From the NCBI GenBank assembly GCA_964567435.1, contig CAZMMQ010000011.1:1-64000 (forward strand): a stretch of 64,000 nucleotides of DNA, given 5' to 3'. Numbering within the stretch: the first letter of the stretch is position 1; each line of letters opens with the position of its first letter. The notes beneath the pieces were generated by a model. That model had not been told where the DNA came from. It searched no databases and was given only the letters and a program-made list of their open reading frames with translations. This stretch comes from RFSX01 sp964567435. Lineage in GTDB: Bacteria; Bacteroidota; Bacteroidia; Chitinophagales; Saprospiraceae. Both the position numbers and the translations under genes were made by a program. Positions 1 to 7,323 of the stretch are shown one piece after another.

Positions 1-46
1 CAAGACTCTTTGCTTTTTGTGGGTTGGCTTTTTTATCAGCTTGCAT
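1..46 (-). CDS. Start of a minus-strand reading frame cut by the window edge
   Basis: An ATG at position 46 opens a minus-strand frame that stays open to the window edge. It reads MQADKKANPQKAKSL and is lysine-rich. Only 15 residues are visible, so no function can be given. The ATG lies four bases after the proposed cassette crossover point at 50/51. If the cassette at 51-1169 is removed, this ATG falls four bases after the aminotransferase stop codon, which is the usual spacing of a downstream operon partner. That reconstruction is the main reason to list it; by itself the frame is short and unproven. Confidence 0.3.
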   Translation of the reverse strand, partial: MQADKKANPQKAKSL

Positions 47-115
47 GTAACGGATCGGTGATATGGAGCGGATTTGGCGATAGCCAATCTGATCTCATAT
101 CACTTGTTAGTCATC
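43..115 (-). other. Integron attC-like recombination site (imperfect palindrome)
   Basis: Read on the minus strand, the site begins with GATGACTAAC (plus 106-115) and ends with GTTACATGC (43-51). Between them lies an imperfect hairpin: GTGATATG at 58-65 pairs with CATATCAC at 96-103, and GATTTGGC at 71-78 pairs with GCCAATC at 83-89 around a one-base bulge. This is the attC layout: an RYYYAAC-like box, a structured stem with bulged bases, and a GTT box. The length of 73 bases is within the normal attC range. The boxes deviate from consensus (GACTAAC for RYYYAAC, GTTACAT for GTTRRRY). The left box is complementary over ten bases to the other cassette end at 1161-1170, as expected of one cassette's own two ends. 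Confidence 0.5.
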
Positions 116-1169
116 GTCATTTTATACCTAATTTTCTATTATATATTTGAAAGTTAACCTATCTCTATTTTCCTTAGCCATCTTTTGTAGTGTTGCTAAT
201 AAAATAGATTGGGCTGTGTAAAGTACTTCATATTGTTCTTCAGTGAATACCTCAAATGTCTTATCTCCATCATGAATATGAAAAAAACTAGGAAAATTTT
301 TACTCCCATGAACAAAAGCCGATCTAAAATCATACATTCTAGAGATTCTTTTCTTAAACATTTCTAACTCACCTAAATATAGTTGACTTTTATTTTTTAG
401 TTGTTCCTTAATTCCTGTTTTTCCTTCAACATAAATGGCTTCTAATCCACACATAGTCCAAAACAATTTATTTGTGAAGTGGGAGTCTTCTTGTAAGTAT
501 GAAAATGCATAAACTGCCCTGCTTAATTTTGAACTGCTTAGATGATCAATGCCTTTAGGATTTACTTTTATCGAATACCATTCCCAAGTTTTTCTAATTT
601 CTAGGTTTTCAAATTTTGGCCATTGTTTTTCAAGTGCATATTCATAAAGTCCTTTGTTTCTAAAGTTTAAATTTTGTAATTGCTTAAATCCTAATTTACT
701 ATTTCTTAAATAGCCTATTCCGAAATGCAAACCACCAACAAAACTAATGTTAGCAATCATTAGAAATTCATAGAATCTTTTCTCCACTTCTTCAGGGAGT
801 AGATAGGCCAGATAGAATTCATTGGAGGTAAGGTTTTCGTCTTTGAAATCTGGATAAAACTTTTCTTCATATTCAATTTCAATTGCAAATTTGAGTATTG
901 TTTCTTTGATTAGATTGCTGTAATATTTTTGATCTTCCCATTCAATTTTTAAATCTTCTGGAATTTCGGTAGATTCTATTGTGAGTTCTGATTTTTGAAC
1001 TTCAGTAATTTCAAAATTGAGTTTCTCTATTTTGACTAATGAGTTTATTGCGTTTTGACATTGTTCTACGAGTTTAATGCCTTCAATTCTCATTGGATTT
1101 AAGATAGATTGATAAATAGATATTTCGGTTTTCAATTCTAGTTATTTATTGAACATTGATGATGACTAA
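51..1169 (-). mobile_element. Putative single integron-like gene cassette carrying the HEPN gene
   Basis: The proposed unit runs (minus strand) from TTAGTCATC at 1169 through the HEPN gene to the attC-like hairpin ending at 51, about 1.1 kb with one gene in the usual orientation. The 5' end GTTAGTCATC (1161-1170) and the attC left box GATGACTAAC (106-115) are exact reverse complements. Removing 51-1169 joins the aminotransferase stop TAG directly to TTACATG, leaving an ATG four bases downstream. No integrase and no second attC site lie in the window, so this would be a lone cassette inserted at a secondary site. Seen: the repeats, hairpin and junction. Inferred: the mobility. Confidence 0.45.
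128..1135 (-). CDS. HEPN-domain protein of unknown function
   Basis: This 335-residue soluble protein has no signal peptide or membrane segment. Residues 271-276 read RSAFVH, an R-x4-H motif in a helical C-terminal region (about 220-325) that also has a hydrophobic helix around LFWTMCGLEAIYV. That is the pattern of HEPN domains, including the ApeA-like subgroup, many of which are RNases or nucleotide-binding toxin or defence proteins. The first 200 residues are charged and unrecognised. The chosen start is TTG at 1135; an ATG at 1093 would give 321 residues. No antitoxin or nucleotidyltransferase partner is adjacent: the neighbours are an aminotransferase and an attC-like site. The HEPN call is fairly firm; RNase activity is not shown. 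Confidence 0.7.
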   Translation of the reverse strand: MKTEISIYQSILNPMRIEGIKLVEQCQNAINSLVKIEKLNFEITEVQKSELTIESTEIPEDLKIEWEDQKYYSNLIKETILKFAIEIEYEEKFYPDFKDENLTSNEFYLAYLLPEEVEKRFYEFLMIANISFVGGLHFGIGYLRNSKLGFKQLQNLNFRNKGLYEYALEKQWPKFENLEIRKTWEWYSIKVNPKGIDHLSSSKLSRAVYAFSYLQEDSHFTNKLFWTMCGLEAIYVEGKTGIKEQLKNKSQLYLGELEMFKKRISRMYDFRSAFVHGSKNFPSFFHIHDGDKTFEVFTEEQYEVLYTAQSILLATLQKMAKENRDRLTFKYIIEN

Positions 1170-2378
1170 CTATCTTATATACTGTCCTGCTGCATAATCT
1201 AGCGCAGCTACAATTATATCCATAGCAGTTTCTAATTCTTCCATCTTATATATCAGCGGTGGCGCCAATCGAAATGATTTACTATTAAATAGGAAATAGT
1301 CTACCAAGGCACCTAACTCATACGCCTGCCCGACGACATGCTTGAGATATTTTCTTTTAGTCAGTTCTACTGCCATCATAAGCCCAGAACTTCTAATCTC
1401 CTTGACAATAGTGTGTTGGAGTCGTTCTTTGACATAGGCTTCTTTTTCTGCGACTTCTGAGATAAATTCTGCATCAAGCAGTACTTCCAGGGTAGCCAGT
1501 GCTGCTGCACAGGTAACAGGATGACCTCCAAAAGTTGTGATATGTCCTAAGTCTGGATGCTTAGTGAAGGCAGATAACAAATCCTTGTTGGCCACCAATG
1601 CACCTATAGGCATCCCACCGCCCATGGCCTTACCTATACATAATATATCTGGAGTGACCCTATACTTCTGATGCGCAAAGAGGGTGCCTGTTCTACCGAA
1701 TCCTGTTTGTATTTCGTCTAACACAAATAAAGTTCCTGTCTCATCACATCTCTGCCTTACCGCCTTCAGATAGCCTTCTGCTGGTGGCAATACTCCTGCT
1801 TCTGCCTGCACTGGCTCCATTATCACCGCAGCCGTTCTCGTGGTGATTTTATTCAGATCCTGATAATCATTGAACTCAATATGCTTGACACCTGGTAATA
1901 GCGGCAGAAAAGCTCTAGAGTAAGCGTGATCTGATCTCAAGGACTCCGCACCTTGGGTACTGCCATGATACGCATTGGCAGCTGAGATGATATCATAACG
2001 ACCAGTGACTCTCTTGGCCAATTTCATGGCTGCTTCTATAACTTCTGACCCAGAACTGAGATAGTAGACACTATTTAGCGAGTCAGAAAGTTGCGCAGAC
2101 AATAGCTGGGCATAGCTCACTTGTGGACTCTGTACATGTTCTCCATAGACCATCGTATGCATATAGGCATCCAATTGGGCTTTTATGGCTTTCACGACTC
2201 GCGGATGTCTGTGACCTAAAGAACTGACAGAAATACCCGAATTCAGGTCATAATAGGCCTTGCCATTCGTATCATATATGTATATACCCTCCGCCTTCTG
2301 CACCTCCAGCATCAGTGGATAGGTACTGGTCTGGGCTACATGGTCCAAGAATAGCTGCCTTTTCGAGAGATTATTCAT
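1170..2378 (-). CDS. Class III PLP-dependent aminotransferase (acetylornithine/ornithine aminotransferase-like)
   Basis: This 402-residue protein has the fold-type I class III layout throughout. The PLP lysine is K250 in IGKAMGGGMPIG. The cofactor-binding Asp-Glu pair is D221-E222 in FVLDEIQTGFGRTG, and H139 lies in the SAANAYHGS loop. It should transfer an amino group between an omega-amino donor and 2-oxoglutarate in the cytoplasm. The phosphate-binding segment reads SSGSEVIEAAMKLAK where family members often have SGTEANEAALKLAR, so the exact substrate is open. No arginine, ornithine or lysine biosynthesis gene is next to it. Its TAG stop coincides with the border of the proposed HEPN cassette. 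Confidence 0.85.
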   Translation of the reverse strand: MNNLSKRQLFLDHVAQTSTYPLMLEVQKAEGIYIYDTNGKAYYDLNSGISVSSLGHRHPRVVKAIKAQLDAYMHTMVYGEHVQSPQVSYAQLLSAQLSDSLNSVYYLSSGSEVIEAAMKLAKRVTGRYDIISAANAYHGSTQGAESLRSDHAYSRAFLPLLPGVKHIEFNDYQDLNKITTRTAAVIMEPVQAEAGVLPPAEGYLKAVRQRCDETGTLFVLDEIQTGFGRTGTLFAHQKYRVTPDILCIGKAMGGGMPIGALVANKDLLSAFTKHPDLGHITTFGGHPVTCAAALATLEVLLDAEFISEVAEKEAYVKERLQHTIVKEIRSSGLMMAVELTKRKYLKHVVGQAYELGALVDYFLFNSKSFRLAPPLIYKMEELETAMDIIVAALDYAAGQYIR

Positions 2379-2490
2379 AATGTACGCTAGATGTTACGAG
2401 CTTGTTAAAAAGTAAAATTCAGAGGATAAAAATCGTTTAATTACTGTATGTCAAGGCCATTTTATACATTTTTGTAAAAAGCTGTTTTTA

Positions 2491-3660
2491 ATGATAAGAA
2501 TATCCGCACTACTCCTCTCTACATTTGTACTAATCCAAACGACTTACTCACAAGGTATAGAGTTCTTTCATGGTGAGTGGAAAGAGGCACTGGCAGAAGC
2601 CAAAAAAGAAGATAAGTTGCTCTTTGTGGACGCCTATGCGCAATGGTGTGGACCATGTAAAAGAATGGCCCGTGAGGTCTTCACTCAAGCCCAAGTGGGT
2701 GACTATTTCAATGCAAATTTTGTCAACCTTAAGTTGGATATGGAAACCCCTGATGGCCGAAAATTTGGCTCTAAATATCCAGTATCAGCATATCCGACCC
2801 TATTCTTCATCAATGGAGAAGGAGAAATTGTCAAAAAGGTCACTGGCGGTCAACAGGCAGATGGCTTGATCGGACTGGGCAAAAATGCCATCAAGAGCTA
2901 TGACAAATCTGGTGATTATGCTGTGTTATATGAAAAAGGTGATCGCAGTTATGATCTGATGATGAATTATGTCACCGAACTCAACAAAGTCGGTAAACCT
3001 AGCCTCAAGATTTCCAATGAGTACATTAATTCCAAGCCTGACCTGACTTCATCACAGAAGGCGCAATTTTTAATGGCGGCAGTGACTGAATCAGATTCCA
3101 GATTATTCGATATGCTACTAGGCATGAAAGACCAAGCTATAGCAGCAATCTCTGGAGAGGTTTTTCAATCCAAAATAGAATCAGCCATCATGGCGACTGT
3201 AAAGAAGGCCGTAGAATTTGACTACCCAGATATGATAACGGAAGCAGTAGATAAGTACAAAAAGGCAGATATCGGAGACGGAAAGAAATTTGAGCAAGAA
3301 ACGCATCTTGAGTATCACAAGCTTGCTGGAAATTATGCTGAATGGAAATCATTGGCTGAAAAATATCTGAAGAAGTATGGCAAAAAGGATCATAGCGTAT
3401 TTAAAGAACATATTGCAACACTTAAGTCAGACTTTGGTTATGAAAAAGATGCCAAACCATATGCTTGCGAAGTCTGTAAAGAATTGGTCAAGAAAGAAGA
3501 TAATGCTGCAAACTATTCAGAGTACATCCAACTATTGATGGATTGTCGCAAATATGATGAAGCCAGAAAGGTGACCAATGAAGCAATCAAAGTAGCAGAA
3601 AAAAGAAATGAGGACACTAAAAAGTTTGAAAGAATCATTCAATATCTGGATAATATTTAA
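2491..3660 (+). CDS. Secreted thioredoxin-fold protein with CGPC active site and helical C-terminus
   Basis: A signal peptide covers residues 1-20 (ending TTYSQ). A thioredoxin-like domain follows with the classical C53-G-P-C56 in AQWCGPCKRM and a cis-proline segment around VSAYPTLFFI. The remaining 230 residues are lysine-rich and helical, probably TPR-like. The protein should act as a thiol-disulfide reductase or oxidase in the periplasm or on the outer membrane. A paralogue with CIPC follows 60 bases downstream. TACATTTTTG at 2465-2474 resembles a Bacteroidota -7 box (TAnnTTTG) with extra T residues, 16 bases before the ATG. Family assignment is firm; the substrate is unknown. Confidence 0.85.
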   Translation: MIRISALLLSTFVLIQTTYSQGIEFFHGEWKEALAEAKKEDKLLFVDAYAQWCGPCKRMAREVFTQAQVGDYFNANFVNLKLDMETPDGRKFGSKYPVSAYPTLFFINGEGEIVKKVTGGQQADGLIGLGKNAIKSYDKSGDYAVLYEKGDRSYDLMMNYVTELNKVGKPSLKISNEYINSKPDLTSSQKAQFLMAAVTESDSRLFDMLLGMKDQAIAAISGEVFQSKIESAIMATVKKAVEFDYPDMITEAVDKYKKADIGDGKKFEQETHLEYHKLAGNYAEWKSLAEKYLKKYGKKDHSVFKEHIATLKSDFGYEKDAKPYACEVCKELVKKEDNAANYSEYIQLLMDCRKYDEARKVTNEAIKVAEKRNEDTKKFERIIQYLDNI

Positions 3661-3720
3661 TTACTACTGTGTCATTAAATAATCTGAGCTTTATTAATAC
3701 CTACACTTCAAAATTCCCTA

Positions 3721-5052
3721 ATGTCGATTAGACTCATCGTTGCTATATTATTGCTGACTAACTGTATTATTATATCAGCGCAAAGAGTCAATTTTCATAC
3801 AGATATGTCATTGGAAGATGCCCTGGCATTGGCACAGAAAGAAGACAAGAATTTATTTATTGAAACCTATGCAAGCTATTGCATCCCTTGCAAAAAACTA
3901 GAGAAGGAGTTTCGCAAACCTGATGTAGCCAATTACTTTAATGATCATTTCATTAATGTAAGAGTCAATATGGAGCGAACTAGTAGAGCCAAGCCATATC
4001 AAAACGCTTACCAAGTGGTGTTTCTGCCAACTTTAGTCTTTGCTAATAAGCATGGTCACCAAATCATTAAGGCAGATTATTTAGTGAGTAGTAATGAATT
4101 ATTGAGTTTTGGCAAATTTATACAAGACAAAACTTATCCATCTGCCAGCCCTCCTCCTGCGCCCAAGCCTGCCATTGTAACCAAGGAGGAAAAAGAGCCA
4201 ATTCCTTCTAAAGATGTGGCTACCGCTACACCTAAAAGAACAACAAACACGACAACGCAACCGGCTAGGAAACCCAGTGTAGAAGACATAGAAGATGAAG
4301 ATGGTAAAATCCTGTTTGTGATGGGGCAAGATGCGGAAGGCTTACCACCAGAAATCCTCAAAGAAGAAGCTTACTTCAGGATGACTCTCATGGATGGAAG
4401 TCACCATTTGGCTGCCAATAAATACTTGAATACCCAAGAAGACTGGAGCACCGAAAACAATGTAAAATTTATCCATGATTTTATTCATGATGCCCGATCG
4501 GATGAATTTAATTTTCTTATAGACAATCGTTCGTTATTTGAAAATCATATTGGTCAGAAAGCTATCAAAGAGACTATTGGCATTCTGGTCCAGAAGGAAC
4601 TGGAAAGAGCTTATCCACATCCTGATATGGCTAGATCAACACTTTTATTTGATTATCTAGGACATGATATTCCAGAAATTTCTGCTGCAAATTATCAGAT
4701 GGATCTGTTGTATAATGCTGGCAAAATCAATGAGTATTTGGATTTTGGTGCTCAATATATTGATGAAGAGAGAATGATAAATCCCATACAACTTTATAGA
4801 TACACTTCTGAAAAATCGAAAAATGACAATTCTAAGAGTACACTCAAAAAATGCTACGAATTGGCTACGAAGGCCATGGAGTTAGATAGTAAAAATGCTT
4901 TGCTCCATTATAACATGGCTCAAATTGCTTATCTACAAAAAAAGAAAAAGATCGCCCACAAGAGTGCTCAGCTCGCTCTCTCACTTTCTATGGGAGATGA
5001 CGAGGATAAAAATCATATCCTACATCTCATTAAATCGATAGAGGCGCTATAA
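3721..5052 (+). CDS. Secreted thioredoxin-like protein with CIPC motif and TPR-like tail
   Basis: A signal peptide (about residues 1-20) precedes a thioredoxin-like domain with C54-I-P-C57. A linker rich in Pro, Thr and Lys (about residues 140-195, including SASPPPAPKPA) leads to a helical C-terminal half. The last 80 residues look like TPR units (KNALLHYNMAQIAYLQKKKK). The gene is a tandem paralogue of the CGPC protein before it, and the two probably form one unit. The change from CGPC to CIPC should shift the redox potential, so the two could have different directions or partners. That division of labour is inference. Confidence 0.8.
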   Translation: MSIRLIVAILLLTNCIIISAQRVNFHTDMSLEDALALAQKEDKNLFIETYASYCIPCKKLEKEFRKPDVANYFNDHFINVRVNMERTSRAKPYQNAYQVVFLPTLVFANKHGHQIIKADYLVSSNELLSFGKFIQDKTYPSASPPPAPKPAIVTKEEKEPIPSKDVATATPKRTTNTTTQPARKPSVEDIEDEDGKILFVMGQDAEGLPPEILKEEAYFRMTLMDGSHHLAANKYLNTQEDWSTENNVKFIHDFIHDARSDEFNFLIDNRSLFENHIGQKAIKETIGILVQKELERAYPHPDMARSTLLFDYLGHDIPEISAANYQMDLLYNAGKINEYLDFGAQYIDEERMINPIQLYRYTSEKSKNDNSKSTLKKCYELATKAMELDSKNALLHYNMAQIAYLQKKKKIAHKSAQLALSLSMGDDEDKNHILHLIKSIEAL

Positions 5053-5147
5053 TATCTTATCGAAATCGTCTATTAATGTATTAATCTGGTGACTCCTAAT
5101 TGACTACAGCGTCATAAGAGTATTACATTACCTAAATCTTAGATTAT

Positions 5148-5582
5148 ATGTTTGATATGTTAAAGAAAATGGCCATCCAACGATTGATGTCCAAAATGGC
5201 TGCTAATTCACTAGGTGCAGCAGCGACTGAAGAAGCGGCTCAAGAAGGTGCTAGCGGTATAATGGATATTCTTCAATCAAAAATTGCTGGTGGCAAAGCT
5301 GCAGAAATCAAGGAATTATTCTCAGGAGGAGATGTAGCAAACAATGGTATCTTTGCTGAGGCTAAAGCTAAGATGGCTGAGACGCTTCAGGCAAAAGGTA
5401 TGTCTGCAGAGGAAGCTGAAGTTGAGGCAGCAAACACAACGCCTGATCTTATAAATAGTTTGAAGGACAAATTCCAATCTCAAGATGAGGCTGATTCGGC
5501 ATTCAATCTTGATTCCTTAACCAACCTTATCCCAGGTGGTGCAGGAGACCTTCTTAACAAGGCAAAAAATTTGTTAGGCTAA
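5148..5582 (+). CDS. Small alanine-rich helical protein, function unknown
   Basis: The 144 residues contain no signal peptide or membrane helix. The composition is rich in Ala, Gly, Lys and Glu, with long predicted helices. The C-terminal part (LDSLTNLIPGGAGDLLNKAKN) resembles small Bacteroidota proteins of the DUF937/DUF2780-like type, by appearance only. It has its own gap on both sides and is followed at once by a strong terminator at 5610-5639, so it is probably transcribed alone or as the end of the thioredoxin unit. The gene is convincing because of its codon-like composition and the clean terminator; no function can be named. Confidence 0.65.
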   Translation: MFDMLKKMAIQRLMSKMAANSLGAAATEEAAQEGASGIMDILQSKIAGGKAAEIKELFSGGDVANNGIFAEAKAKMAETLQAKGMSAEEAEVEAANTTPDLINSLKDKFQSQDEADSAFNLDSLTNLIPGGAGDLLNKAKNLLG

Positions 5583-5609
5583 GTCTAGCCATCGTCTAAA
5601 AATCTAAGA

Positions 5610-5639
5610 GTCACTCGATAATTCGGGTGGCTTTTTTTT
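5610..5639 (+). terminator. Rho-independent terminator after the alanine-rich protein gene
   Basis: A nine-base-pair stem GTCACTCGA / TCGGGTGGC (two G-U pairs) closes a four-base loop and is followed by eight T residues. It lies 28 bases after the stop codon at 5582. Confidence 0.85.
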
Positions 5640-5705
5640 GTCTAAGCTATTGACTTATCAGCCTTAATTAACATCACCCTCACATCTCATTACTTACAGA
5701 TGACC

Positions 5706-5713
5706 TACATTTG
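5706..5713 (+). promoter_or_regulatory. Bacteroidota-type -7 box of the S41 protease gene
   Basis: TACATTTG matches TAnnTTTG exactly and lies 24 bases before the ATG at 5738. No clear TTTG is seen 19-21 bases upstream, so the -33 element is weak. The box overlaps a TTG at 5711 that could be mistaken for a start codon; if the box is real, that TTG is not transcribed. Confidence 0.5.
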
Positions 5714-5737
5714 CGAGTACTTACCAAACTGACTCTC

Positions 5738-7318
5738 ATGCATATCCACAGGCACCTAATTTTTTTTCTCTTGCTTAGTCCTCTTTATCTAGTTGGACAG
5801 GTAGACAATTACTCGGCTGGAGAGGAAGGTCAAAAATTGGATTGGCTATTATATTATCTGGACAAAAACTATGTGGATACTATAGACAATAAATATATGG
5901 CAGATGTGGCCATTAGAGCCATAGTCAAAGAGCTGGATCCTTACTCCAGTTATCAGTCCAAAGAAGAAGCTGACAAACAGAGAGAGAATGACAAAGGCTT
6001 CACAGGAAAGGAAGCTGGATTTAATTTTTTCATGTTGAGAGATACTGCCATCGTCACATATATCAATAAGGAAGGCCCAGCTGATTTAGCGGGATTAGTA
6101 AAAGGTGATAAAATCCTGGAAATAAATGGCACTTCTGCCATTGGAGGAGCAGGATATAACATACTAGATGAGGCCATCAAGCAACCAAATCAAAATGATT
6201 TTGCAATGTCAGTGCTGAAAAAATCTGGGCAGGTAACATCAATCAGTTTTCAGAAAGCCAGACTTCCTTTACTCAGTGTATCTGCAGGCTATATGCTCAG
6301 CGAGTCCATAGGGTATATCAAAATGGACAGATTTACATTGAAGACGATTGAAGAATTTGTCCCCACTCTGAAATACCTCCATTCTCTAGGAATGCAAAAA
6401 TTGGTTCTGGACATGAGAGGAAATTATGGTGGCGTAAAAAAGGAGGCTATTAAACTAGCAGATATCTTTTTGAAAGAAGGAAAAGTTATCCATGTTGCTT
6501 ATGGAGATAATCTACCTAGAGAAGTAAATATGTCAGAACCAGCAGGTATATGGGAAAATGGGAAAGTTGTCATTCTCCAGGATGGCTATACCGCATCGGC
6601 AAGCGAAATATTTATCTCAGCGATGCAGGAGTGGGATAGAGCTGTAATTGCTGGAACTAGCACATATGGGAAGGGGTTAATACAACAATCATATAAGTTG
6701 GGCGACGGCTCTACTATTAGATTGACCATTGGCAGATACTTCACCCCTACGGGAAGGCTACTACAAAGAACTAGTGATGACAATAATGATTGGATGACAC
6801 CATATAAGGATGAGCTTAATGAAAATTCTATGACTAAGGATCTCGCTGTGCCCAATGCCTTACGAATAAAGAGTATGACTGGAAGAGATATCCTTGCCGG
6901 TCCTGGCGGTATCATTCCCGATGTCTACTACAATTGGGAGGACAACAGAGATTACTACTTACTTAATACCCTGAATAATAGAGGTCTACTATATAAATTT
7001 GCTACTGACTATACTGACAAACATCGTATCAAATTAAATCAGGAGTATAATACAGTCAAAGAATATATGAAAGATAGAATCAGAGAGGCTTATATGCTCA
7101 AAAGTCTTAGAGATTTTCTAACTATAAATGCTAAAGACATCAATGTACCACATAACTTTCCTGAGACTGTCATCTTCCAACTCAAGTCTTGGATAGCCTC
7201 ACAGACCTGGCATGATAATGCCTACTGGGAAGCTGAGAATGCTGATGACCGACTCATCTTTAGAGCTATAGAAATACTTGAAGGTCAGATGCATGAGCGA
7301 TTAGGTATAGAATTCTAA
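5738..7318 (+). CDS. S41-family C-terminal processing peptidase with PDZ domain
   Basis: From the ATG at 5738 the 526-residue protein starts with a clean signal peptide ending at LYLVGQ. An S41 N-terminal helical region follows, then a PDZ domain (around NKEGPADLAGLVKGDKI) and the protease core. The catalytic motifs are TASASE (serine) and YGKG (lysine), with LDMRGNYGG as the typical core strand. It should cleave C-terminal ends of envelope proteins in the periplasm. A TTG nine codons upstream (5711) is in frame but falls inside the likely promoter box, so I prefer the ATG. The 200 residues after the core are a helical C-terminal extension common in Bacteroidota members. It converges on the amidohydrolase gene with a five-base gap. 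Confidence 0.9.
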   Translation: MHIHRHLIFFLLLSPLYLVGQVDNYSAGEEGQKLDWLLYYLDKNYVDTIDNKYMADVAIRAIVKELDPYSSYQSKEEADKQRENDKGFTGKEAGFNFFMLRDTAIVTYINKEGPADLAGLVKGDKILEINGTSAIGGAGYNILDEAIKQPNQNDFAMSVLKKSGQVTSISFQKARLPLLSVSAGYMLSESIGYIKMDRFTLKTIEEFVPTLKYLHSLGMQKLVLDMRGNYGGVKKEAIKLADIFLKEGKVIHVAYGDNLPREVNMSEPAGIWENGKVVILQDGYTASASEIFISAMQEWDRAVIAGTSTYGKGLIQQSYKLGDGSTIRLTIGRYFTPTGRLLQRTSDDNNDWMTPYKDELNENSMTKDLAVPNALRIKSMTGRDILAGPGGIIPDVYYNWEDNRDYYLLNTLNNRGLLYKFATDYTDKHRIKLNQEYNTVKEYMKDRIREAYMLKSLRDFLTINAKDINVPHNFPETVIFQLKSWIASQTWHDNAYWEAENADDRLIFRAIEILEGQMHERLGIEF

Positions 7319-7323
7319 CTAAC

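Noticed and set aside
128..1135. Defence island around the HEPN gene
   Set aside because: No other defence-type gene, recombinase or toxin-antitoxin partner was found within the window.
5711..5737. TTG start at 5711 for the S41 protease
   Set aside because: The TTG is part of the TACATTTG promoter box, and the signal peptide begins at the ATG at 5738.
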